Program-made: the position numbers and the translations under genes
Assembly (NCBI GenBank): GCA_903929845.1
Contig: CAIYWF010000279.1
Location: 1 to 19,379 of the forward strand
Origin: an uncultured Chlorobiaceae bacterium
GTDB taxonomy: Bacteria > Bacteroidota > Chlorobiia > Chlorobiales > Chlorobiaceae
Direction of reading: 5' to 3'
Length of the DNA stretch: 19,379 nucleotides
In this document: in pieces, positions 8,072 to 14,032 of the stretch
Layout: the number at the start of each line of letters is the position of its first letter
Position numbering within the stretch: the stretch's first letter is position 1
Notes under the pieces: model-generated
Databases searched by the model: none
The model's input: only the letters and a program-made list of their open reading frames with translations
Told to the model about the DNA's origin: nothing

Positions 8072-8199
8072 AAAGGGTAATCCTCAGAAATCGGTGTCAC
8101 AAATTGAGCATTGTTCCAGCTAAAATGAGCAACCGGTTGTGGTGATTGTGAAGCCATAGAAATGATTTTAAGCGGAGCAATGAAGAGTTCATCAAACAT
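8068..8199 (-). CDS. Possible 43-codon leader ORF coupled to cas6
   Basis: The minus strand has an ATG at 8199 with an AAGGTGAG stretch 12 bases upstream, an acceptable though long-spaced ribosome binding site. The frame runs 43 codons from MFDELFIAPLKIISM to SEDYPL and ends in a TGA that overlaps the cas6 ATG (ATGA). An in-frame TAA just upstream rules out a longer version. I do not recognise the peptide. It could be a real small protein, a leader that couples translation to cas6, or chance. Only the overlap geometry and the SD-like site support it. Confidence 0.3.
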   Translation of the reverse strand: MFDELFIAPLKIISMASQSPQPVAHFSWNNAQFVTPISEDYPL

Positions 8200-8394
8200 A
8201 TCAAGCCTATACTCACCTTACACAATATTTTTATCAATAAAAAGAGGTTATCGACGTAATAATCGATTTTATTGATTGATATAAACCCAACGGCGGGAGC
8301 AGCAAATATCTTGATAAAGGAGCAGAGCTAAGGGCTTTTACCTCTTCACATACACCATGACCAGCACGGAGTTGCGGTCTCGGCTGAATGGTGT
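8072..8394. other. Intergenic region upstream of the cas operon
   Basis: This stretch separates the first cas6 from the end of the dehydrogenase remnant, both on the minus strand. It should hold the cas operon promoter, but I see no clean -35/-10 pair. It contains the possible 43-codon ORF, an AT-rich block (about 8220-8285) with an inverted repeat, and near 8341-8394 a short open tail in frame with the dehydrogenase after its stop. No tRNA, CRISPR repeat or insertion sequence end is visible. Confidence 0.6.
8233..8276. repeat. 10-bp perfect inverted repeat, possible operator
   Basis: ATCAATAAAA at 8233-8242 is mirrored by TTTTATTGAT at 8267-8276 across a 24-base spacer that itself contains two ATCGA-like words. 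It lies about 35 bases upstream of the possible leader ORF and 160 bases upstream of cas6, where an operator would be expected. No T-tract follows in the cas direction beyond the A/T-rich arms. A regulator binding site is an inference; chance in AT-rich DNA is possible. Confidence 0.35.
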
Positions 8395-9241
8395 TCAGGG
8401 ATAATCCTGGCGAGTGGGGCGCACAACAATGTCGCTGATATGCACCTGTGGCGGTTGACTGACGATGTAGTGAATGGCGTTTGCCACATCTTCACCAATC
8501 AGCAGCGGCCCGAAGCGCTCCTGAAAGTTATTTACCAGCTCATCGCTGTAGCCCAGCCACCGACTGAAATCCGCTGAGAACAATGCCCGGCTCAACCAGT
8601 GACACGCGAACCCCTTTTGTCCCCACTTCACGACGCAACCCCTCTGCCAAAGCATGCACGGCAAATTTTGTGGCGCCATAGACCGCGTTGAACGGTGATA
8701 TATGGCGGCCCACCACCGACCCGACAATCACAATATCTGCCGCAGAGCGAGGGAATGCATGCTGCTGCACCTCCACCATCTTCAGGGCAGCTTTCTGTAT
8801 CAGAGCAAGTGCTCCGGTGACATTAATTCTCATAACATCCTCAAGCTGTGAAAGATCGGCATCTTTAACCGAGCCGCCCAGTCCCCTGCCAGCATTGGCT
8901 ACTACAATATCCGCCTCTCTGCCAAAACGTTCTTCTGCTATGGCAAAAAGCCTGTCAAGCCCCTTCTCTTCTGACGCATCACCCTCAACACCGGCAAATG
9001 CCTCCCCAATCTCCTGCTCAAGCGCTGCAAGTTTGGTACCATTGCGACCATTGCCAACCACACCAAATCCGGCTGCGGCAAACTTTTTGGCAGTTGCCTC
9101 ACCAATGCCGGAGGTTGCGCCGGTTACAATTGCTATGCGTGAATATCTCTTACTTATTAATAATCGCTGTATTTTTAAGAATAGCCAAGTCCTCAGCAGC
9201 TCTTCCTGGAAGGCTGGTTTGCGGAGGGTATCACCCTTCAC
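8395..9241 (-). pseudogene. Short-chain dehydrogenase/reductase with a frameshift near 8572
   Basis: The minus strand encodes an NAD(P)-dependent Rossmann oxidoreductase of the SDR family in two frames. The first frame has the cofactor motif VTGATSGIGEA (TGxxxGxG), NAG in ADIVVANAGRGLGG, the catalytic Ser in IVIVGSVVG and YxxxK in VYGATKFAVH. It then reads VSLVEPGIV and departs into a short out-of-frame tail ending at 8540. The expected C-terminus (SADFSRWLGYSDEL through IVVRPTRQDYP, stop at 8395) continues in another frame, so one base gained or two lost at about 8570-8576 would join them. The fusion product would be a typical 240-280 residues. The start is uncertain: the only in-frame candidate is a GTG at 9241, which gives an unusual 35-residue lead before the Rossmann strand. 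It lies 26 bases after the M24 peptidase. Sequencing error is a real alternative. Confidence 0.85.
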
Positions 9242-9267
9242 CTTGCCAGCAAAAGAGTATCAAAACA

Positions 9268-10440
9268 TCACGCATCCAGAAACACAATCTCATCCGGAAA
9301 ATCACTCAACCTGAGGCCGCCTTCATCGGTAACGATGAAAGTATTTTCAATGCCGATAGCCCCTTTGCCGGGAATGACGAACTTTGGCTCGACCGCAATT
9401 ACCTGATTGGCCTGCAATGTTACAGCAAACCCTTTGGCCAGTACCGGAAGCTGATCGAGTTCCAGACCCACGCCATGACCGACAAATTTTGCCTGTTCAC
9501 CCGGCATACCCATGAAGCAGGAGCCAAGTCCGGCCTGTTCTGCCATTGATGCGGCTGCAAGGAAAAGCTCTTCGCAGATTGTGCCGGGCTTCATTGCCTG
9601 TCGTACCATCTCCTGAATAGTAAGCGCAACATCGAATGCACGCTGCAATTCTGGATCAAGGGTTCCGATTACAAACATACGGGTCATATCGGCAATGTAA
9701 CCATTGAACACCCCTACGAAATCCATAAGAATCGGCTGGCTCACCTGAATCTCATCATAAGAGGCTCCATGCGGTGAAACGCTTGACAAGCCCGTGCCTG
9801 TCACCGGGCCGTCAAAGAATCCGCTGTTTACCCCTCCAGAGGAAACTGCCAGACCAAAGAAAAGCTCCTGGTTAAAAGCCCGCATCCTGATATATCCTTC
9901 ATGCCCGGCTTTGCGGAGACGATATTCCATTTCGGCAGAGAGATCAAGCTCACGCATACCCGCTTTCAGGAACTGCGGTACCTCGGCAAACACCGATGCA
10001 AGCTTGCTGGCGCTGTACTTTTGTTGCTCAAGTTCAAAAGGCGACTTGACTGACATGACTTCACGAACAATCATCGAAATATCTACAAAACTTCGCCCAG
10101 GCAGCGCCCGCGTATAAAAGCTGTGCTGCTGCACTGGAACGGCGTCGAACGTCATGCCAATTGAGAGTTGATCTTCATTGAACACTGAAGCAAATTCCTT
10201 GCTTGGGGGAAAAGGGCGAATATCCGTAATCGGGCTCTCTTCCCTTGCACGCGAGAGGCTTTTGCGCACCAGAAGCATCGGCAGACCATCCGCAGGAATC
10301 CAGAGGACTGCGTTCTGGCGAGTGCCCGCGAAATAGTAGACATCAATCGGCAGGATGAGGAGGGCTGCCTGCACGCCCTTGGTTTGGAGCTTTGCCTGCA
10401 ACCGTGATACCCGTTGTTGTGATTCGGTTTGTGTCAGCAT
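9268..10440 (-). CDS. M24-family metallopeptidase (Xaa-Pro aminopeptidase/prolidase type)
   Basis: This 390-residue protein has a creatinase-like N-terminal domain (about 1-130) and a pita-bread catalytic domain. All five dinuclear metal ligands are present: Asp240 (PILMDFVGVF), Asp251 (YIADMTRMF), His322 (VGHGVGLELD), Glu351 (IAVEPKFVIPG) and Glu365 (GIENTFIVT). These enzymes remove N-terminal residues preceding proline or split X-Pro dipeptides in the cytoplasm; the exact substrate cannot be read from the sequence. There is no signal peptide. The ATG at 10440 faces thiC across a shared upstream region. The frameshifted dehydrogenase follows 26 bases downstream and is probably cotranscribed. 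Confidence 0.92.
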   Translation of the reverse strand: MLTQTESQQRVSRLQAKLQTKGVQAALLILPIDVYYFAGTRQNAVLWIPADGLPMLLVRKSLSRAREESPITDIRPFPPSKEFASVFNEDQLSIGMTFDAVPVQQHSFYTRALPGRSFVDISMIVREVMSVKSPFELEQQKYSASKLASVFAEVPQFLKAGMRELDLSAEMEYRLRKAGHEGYIRMRAFNQELFFGLAVSSGGVNSGFFDGPVTGTGLSSVSPHGASYDEIQVSQPILMDFVGVFNGYIADMTRMFVIGTLDPELQRAFDVALTIQEMVRQAMKPGTICEELFLAAASMAEQAGLGSCFMGMPGEQAKFVGHGVGLELDQLPVLAKGFAVTLQANQVIAVEPKFVIPGKGAIGIENTFIVTDEGGLRLSDFPDEIVFLDA

Positions 10441-10476
10441 GGTTTTATTGTCTTAAATCTGGCGAACCCTCGTTTG

Positions 10477-10482
10477 TATAAT
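10477..10482 (+). promoter_or_regulatory. Candidate -10 box for the thiC transcript
   Basis: A perfect TATAAT lies 39 bases before the riboswitch P1 stem, a sensible place for the thiC promoter. There is no good -35 match at 17 bases; the nearest TTG-containing hexamer (TTGTCT at 10448-10453) is spaced 23 bases away. The call rests on the -10 match and position alone. Confidence 0.4.
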
Positions 10483-10515
10483 AGCTTGAATTTAAGTATA
10501 GTTAAGGATAGTTTC

Positions 10516-10620
10516 TCATCTTGGGGGTGCAAAATTTTTCCTTTACGACTGGAGGAAAAAGAATGCTGAGAGTAGACCCTTGTAACTTGATGCAGGTAAT
10601 GCTGACGCAAGAAAAGATGA
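10516..10620 (+). ncRNA. TPP riboswitch (THI element) upstream of thiC
   Basis: The segment contains the conserved THI-box parts in order: GGGGGTGC at 10523-10530, a variable P3 arm with TTTTTCCTTTA pairing toward GGAGGAAAAA, the near-invariant TGCTGAGAG at 10564-10572, ACCCTTGTAACTTGATGCAG, and GGTAATGCTGACGCAAG. P1 closes perfectly: TCATCTT at 10516-10522 pairs with AAGATGA at 10614-10620. Thiamine pyrophosphate binding would repress thiC. The expression platform is the 74 bases to the thiC ATG. There GGC-TGTG at about 10624-10632 can pair with CACAGCC at about 10669-10675, but I see neither a T-tract nor a clear Shine-Dalgarno site to sequester. Confidence 0.94.
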
Positions 10621-10694
10621 AGCTGGCTCTGTGTTTTTCGATTCTCCCACTCTTCCCGCTTCTCCTGCACAGCCTGACTGTTTAACTGTATGCT

Positions 10695-12344
10695 ATGACT
10701 AACGTAATTATTAATAATGGCTGTCCTGACCGTTCTCAGGAGGTGTTTTCATCTGAAAAAGTCTACATAAAGGGGTCTCTTTATCCGATCGAAGTGGGTA
10801 TGAGAATCCTGAAACTGAGCAGGACATACCTCTGCAATGGGCAGGAGTTTGCTTCGCTCCCGCTGTATGATACCAGCGGCCCCTACTCTGACTACTCTCT
10901 CAAGATTAATCCTGAAAAGGGACTTCCTCCAATACGCGACTCCTGGGAATTTCCCCGCAAGGTGCAGATGGGGTCTGCTGTCACGCAGATGCACTTTGCC
11001 CGCAAGGGAATCGTTACCCCGGAAATGGAGTATGTTGCTCTCCGCGAAAACCAGCAACTGGAGTGCTGGATTTCCTCTTTTTCACGAGGTAAGGCCAAAG
11101 TTAAGCCAATAACCCCGGAATTTGTGAGGAAGGAGATTGCCGAAGGACGTGCCATCATTCCTGCAAACATCAATCACCCTGAGCTGGAACCGATGATTAT
11201 CGGCCGTAATTTCCGGGTCAAGATAAACTCCAATATCGGTAACTCAGCTCTTGGCTCTTCTATCGAGGAAGAGGTTGAAAAGGCGGTCTGGTCGTGCCGC
11301 TGGGGTGCTGATACCGTCATGGATCTGAGCACTGGCGCCAATATTCATCAGACTCGCCAGTGGATTCTGAGAAATTCGCCGGTACCGATTGGCACAGTAC
11401 CAATGTACCAGGCACTGGAGAAAGCGGGAGGAAAAGCCGAAGATCTGACCTGGGAGCTCTATCGCGACACGCTGCTTGAGCAGGCAGAACAGGGTGTTGA
11501 CTATTTTACCATTCATGCGGGCATTCTGCTTGAACATCTTCCCTATGCTGAAAACCGGCTGACCGGCATTGTTTCGAGGGGTGGCTCCATTATGGCGAAA
11601 TGGTGCAAGTTCCATAAAACGGAGAATTTTCTCTTCACCCATTTTGAAGAGATCTGTGAAATATTGCAGGCTTACGACATTGCTGTGTCGCTTGGCGATG
11701 CTCTTCGGCCTGGTTCGATTCTTGATGCTAATGATGAGGCGCAGTTCGGTGAACTCAAAGTACTCGGCAAATTGACTGAGGTTGCATGGAGGTACGATGT
11801 GCAGGTGATGATTGAGGGGCCGGGCCATGTTCCGCTTCACCTGATAGAGGAGAATATGCAGAAGCAGCTTGAGTATTGCCATGAGGCCCCGTTCTACACG
11901 CTTGGACCTCTGATTACCGATATTGCTGCCGGGTATGACCACATCAATTCAGCAATCGGAGGGGCGATTATTGCAAGTTATGGCTGCTCAATGCTCTGCT
12001 ATGTCACTCCTAAGGAGCATCTTGGCCTGCCGGATAAAAATGATGTTCGTGAAGGAGTTATTGCCCACAAGGTTGCTGCTCATGGCGCTGATCTGGCCAA
12101 AGGAAGCCCTGTTGCCTGGCTGCGTGATGAGCTGATGAGCAGGGCTCGCTATGCGTTTGCCTGGGAGGATCAGTTTAATCTCTCTCTTGACCCGGAAAAG
12201 ACACGCTCGGTGCATTCACAAAGCATGGCGCTGAGCGGTCACACCGAAAAGAATCCCGATTTCTGCACCATGTGCGGGCCGGATTTCTGTTCGATGAAAA
12301 AGTCGAAGGAGGCCGGCGAAGGTCAATTGACAGTGGATAATTGA
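10695..12344 (+). CDS. thiC: Phosphomethylpyrimidine synthase ThiC
   Basis: This is a 549-residue radical SAM enzyme that converts aminoimidazole ribotide to hydroxymethylpyrimidine phosphate in thiamin biosynthesis. The core motifs are visible: MQFAR-like MHFARKGIVTPEMEYVA, the VKINSNIGNSALGSS segment, WGADTVMDLSTG, NSPVPIGTVPMYQALE, DYFTIHAG, SRGGSIMAKWC, SLGDALRPGSI, EGPGHVPLH, and FYTLGPLITDIAAGYDHI. The C-terminal cluster motif CTMCGPDFC (Cys524, Cys527, Cys532; CX2CX4C) binds the 4Fe-4S cluster. The ATG at 10695 is chosen because the out-of-frame ATG five bases upstream terminates at once. No strong Shine-Dalgarno site is present. It is regulated by the TPP riboswitch just upstream. The last residues (GQLTVDN and the stop) are encoded by one arm of an inverted repeat. 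Confidence 0.98.
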   Translation: MTNVIINNGCPDRSQEVFSSEKVYIKGSLYPIEVGMRILKLSRTYLCNGQEFASLPLYDTSGPYSDYSLKINPEKGLPPIRDSWEFPRKVQMGSAVTQMHFARKGIVTPEMEYVALRENQQLECWISSFSRGKAKVKPITPEFVRKEIAEGRAIIPANINHPELEPMIIGRNFRVKINSNIGNSALGSSIEEEVEKAVWSCRWGADTVMDLSTGANIHQTRQWILRNSPVPIGTVPMYQALEKAGGKAEDLTWELYRDTLLEQAEQGVDYFTIHAGILLEHLPYAENRLTGIVSRGGSIMAKWCKFHKTENFLFTHFEEICEILQAYDIAVSLGDALRPGSILDANDEAQFGELKVLGKLTEVAWRYDVQVMIEGPGHVPLHLIEENMQKQLEYCHEAPFYTLGPLITDIAAGYDHINSAIGGAIIASYGCSMLCYVTPKEHLGLPDKNDVREGVIAHKVAAHGADLAKGSPVAWLRDELMSRARYAFAWEDQFNLSLDPEKTRSVHSQSMALSGHTEKNPDFCTMCGPDFCSMKKSKEAGEGQLTVDN

Positions 12345-12379
12345 GAGTGGACAAGGTTGTTGCTCACTCTCAATTGACC
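12321..12379. terminator. Imperfect inverted/direct repeat between convergent thiC and tpiA, possible bidirectional terminator
   Basis: CACTCTCAATTGACC at 12365-12379 is complementary to two overlapping left arms. One is GGTCAATTGACAGTG at 12321-12335, with one mismatch; the other is AATTGAGAGTG at 12339-12349, an 11-bp perfect stem with a 15-base loop. The two left arms are therefore near-direct repeats of each other. The element sits exactly between converging genes (thiC stop at 12344, tpiA stop at 12389), as a bidirectional terminator would, but neither side has a T-run. It might instead be a dispersed intergenic repeat. Confidence 0.5.
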
Positions 12380-12388
12380 GAAAAGGAT

Positions 12389-13144
12389 TTAAAGGGATGC
12401 GGCTTTGACTATTGCTGCGAAATCGGCTGCGTTAAGGCTTGCTCCACCAATCAGGCCGCCGTCAATGTTCGGCATGGCAAAAAGTTCGGCGGCATTGGAT
12501 GGCTTGACACTTCCACCATACTGAATCCGAAGTCCTTGGGCGGCAGCATCACCATAGAGCTCGGTAACAAGTTTACGGATCTGGAGATGCACCTCTTCAG
12601 CCTGCAGAGAGGAGGCTGTTTTTCCTGTACCAATAGCCCAGACCGGCTCATAGGCAACAACAATTGCACTGATATCGCTGATACCAGCCAACCCTTCGCG
12701 TACCTGGGATGAGATAATGGCTTCGGTTACTCCGCTTTCGCGCTCGGCAAGTGTTTCACCAACACAGAGGATAACGTTAAGCCCTTCCGACAATGCCTTT
12801 TTGGTTCTAAGATTGACCGTCGCATTGGTTTCGCCGAAATACTGGCGGCGCTCGGAGTGGCCGATAATAACTGAGGCACAACCTGCGGCATTGAGCATTC
12901 TGGCTGATACTTCGCCAGTATAGGCTCCATCATTTTCGTAATGGCAGTTCTGGGCAACAAGCTGTACTTCACTTCCTTCAATAATTCTTCCGGCAGCTTC
13001 CAGAGCCAGAAAAGTTGGCGCTATTCCAACTTCGCAGCCTGAAAAGTTGTTGCCAAGCGCGGCAAGCACTTCTAAAGCAAGGGTCTCTGACTCGGCAATG
13101 GTATTGTTCATTTTCCAGTTGCCGACAACAATCTTTTTCCGCAT
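12389..13144 (-). CDS. tpiA: Triosephosphate isomerase
   Basis: This 251-residue TIM-barrel enzyme interconverts dihydroxyacetone phosphate and glyceraldehyde 3-phosphate in glycolysis and gluconeogenesis. Catalytic residues are in place: Lys11 (GNWKMN), His96 (IIGHSERR) and Glu166 (VAYEPVWAIGTGK), with the phosphate-binding GGSVKP and GGLIGGAS loops near the C-terminus. The length is typical. The ATG at 13144 starts three bases after the stop of the small upstream gene, so greA, the small gene and tpiA are probably one transcript. It converges on thiC. Confidence 0.98.
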   Translation of the reverse strand: MRKKIVVGNWKMNNTIAESETLALEVLAALGNNFSGCEVGIAPTFLALEAAGRIIEGSEVQLVAQNCHYENDGAYTGEVSARMLNAAGCASVIIGHSERRQYFGETNATVNLRTKKALSEGLNVILCVGETLAERESGVTEAIISSQVREGLAGISDISAIVVAYEPVWAIGTGKTASSLQAEEVHLQIRKLVTELYGDAAAQGLRIQYGGSVKPSNAAELFAMPNIDGGLIGGASLNAADFAAIVKAASL

Positions 13145-13147
13145 CTC

Positions 13148-13372
13148 TTAATATTCTGTTTTTACATCATAATAGATCCGGTCAATCTGATCAACAGTGA
13201 ACCGGTGTTTTCCTGCACGCGCATCCTTAACTTCAACTTCGTTACTGCCGACAGAGATAACTCTGCCATGCCACACTCTGGCCTCTTTGGTCACCAGGTT
13301 GATTTCACGATTCAGCAACTCCTGATTGCCGCCGATACTTTCCTGACGATAGATGATTTGACGTTTCCCCAT
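13148..13372 (-). CDS. Small conserved-looking protein of unknown function (74 aa)
   Basis: I do not recognise this family. The 74-residue product has an N-terminal polar segment and a C-terminal half (about 32-70) that alternates short hydrophobic strands: VWHGRVISV, NEVEVKDA, HRFTVDQIDRIYYD. That pattern resembles a small Sm-like or SH3-like beta barrel, often found in nucleic-acid-binding or assembly proteins; this is a fold guess only. There is no signal peptide or membrane segment. It lies 23 bases after greA and three bases before tpiA, and this tight packing supports it as a real gene. Confidence 0.75.
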   Translation of the reverse strand: MGKRQIIYRQESIGGNQELLNREINLVTKEARVWHGRVISVGSNEVEVKDARAGKHRFTVDQIDRIYYDVKTEY

Positions 13373-13395
13373 GAGATAGCTGATTTAATTTGCCC

Positions 13396-13875
13396 TTATT
13401 TAACAAAAATTTCCAAGATCTCATAATGAAGTTCCCCTTTCGGCACAATCACCTTAATTTTTTCACCGATGGCCTTTCCTATCAGTGCCCTTCCGACAGG
13501 AGAGCGAACAGAAATCTTCCCTGTATCGGTATCGGCCTCTTCTGAAGAGACAAGCGTGTATTCAATAATCTCGTTTGGATCATCGAGATTACACAGTTTT
13601 ACGGAGGTGAGAATATAGACCTTGTCGGTCTTGATCTGTTTGGGATCAAGAATCGTTGCTGATGCAAGCTTGTTTTCGAGATCGGCAATGCGCGCTTCAG
13701 TATGTGACTGCTCTTCTCGTGCCGCATCATATTCAGCATTTTCACTGAGATCACCATGAGCCCTTGCTTCGGCTATTTTTTCCAGAACTTCCCTTCTGGT
13801 TTGATGAACCAGCACATACAACTCCTCTTTCAGCCGGTTGTATCCATCATTTGTCAGGTAAATTCTGTCAGTCAT
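13396..13875 (-). CDS. greA: Transcription elongation factor GreA
   Basis: GreA stimulates RNA polymerase to cleave backtracked transcripts. I choose the ATG at 13875 (MTDRIYLTNDGYNRLKEEL), giving the family's normal 159 residues. The open frame extends to 13953, but the added residues are unlike GreA. The N-terminal coiled coil carries the acidic tip in HGDLSENAEYDAA with Asp42 and Glu45. The C-terminal FKBP-like domain includes SVRSPVGRALIGKAIGE and ends in LEIFVK. It lies downstream of the htrA terminator and so needs its own promoter, then continues into the 74-aa gene and tpiA. Confidence 0.97.
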   Translation of the reverse strand: MTDRIYLTNDGYNRLKEELYVLVHQTRREVLEKIAEARAHGDLSENAEYDAAREEQSHTEARIADLENKLASATILDPKQIKTDKVYILTSVKLCNLDDPNEIIEYTLVSSEEADTDTGKISVRSPVGRALIGKAIGEKIKVIVPKGELHYEILEIFVK

Positions 13876-13903
13876 CTCTTGTACTGTTTTTGTTGAAAAA
13901 AAG

Positions 13904-13932
13904 AAAATAACACCATAAACACGATGTGTGAA
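13904..13932 (-). promoter_or_regulatory. Candidate greA promoter
   Basis: On the minus strand TTCACA (13932-13927) and TATTTT (13909-13904) are separated by 17 bases. They lie 28 bases before the greA start, just beyond the htrA terminator. Both boxes are weak matches, but the terminator upstream makes a local promoter necessary. Confidence 0.35.
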
Positions 13933-13951
13933 AACGGACAGGATTGCGTAC

Positions 13952-13988
13952 AAAAAAAAGTAAAGTCAGCGGCTAGTAACTGACTTTT
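13952..13988 (-). terminator. Rho-independent terminator of htrA
   Basis: Reading the minus strand, AAAGTCAG (13987-13980) and CTGACTTT (13969-13962) form an 8-bp perfect stem with a 10-base loop. It is followed by AC and a run of T residues ending at about 13952. It lies 45 bases after the htrA stop, a standard intrinsic terminator layout, and separates htrA from greA. Confidence 0.82.
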
Positions 13989-14032
13989 CTTCATAGCTAT
14001 GTACAACTCTTAATCCTTCAGGCAAAAAAACT

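Noticed and set aside
1..8400. A CRISPR repeat-spacer array near the cas genes
   Set aside because: I see no regularly spaced 28-37 base repeat in the cas region or upstream of cas6. The array, if present, lies beyond the left edge after cas2.
8688..9314. A 208-codon plus-strand open frame opposite the dehydrogenase
   Set aside because: It is Ser/Ala/Pro-rich low-complexity translation antisense to a gene with clear SDR motifs, so it is a shadow frame.
11244..11942. A 232-codon minus-strand open frame inside thiC
   Set aside because: It is antisense to the most conserved part of ThiC and has no recognisable domain.
13876..13953. The longer GreA start at 13953
   Set aside because: The extra residues are unlike GreA, while MTDRIYLT at 13875 gives the family's normal 159 residues. 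The region is better explained as promoter and terminator.
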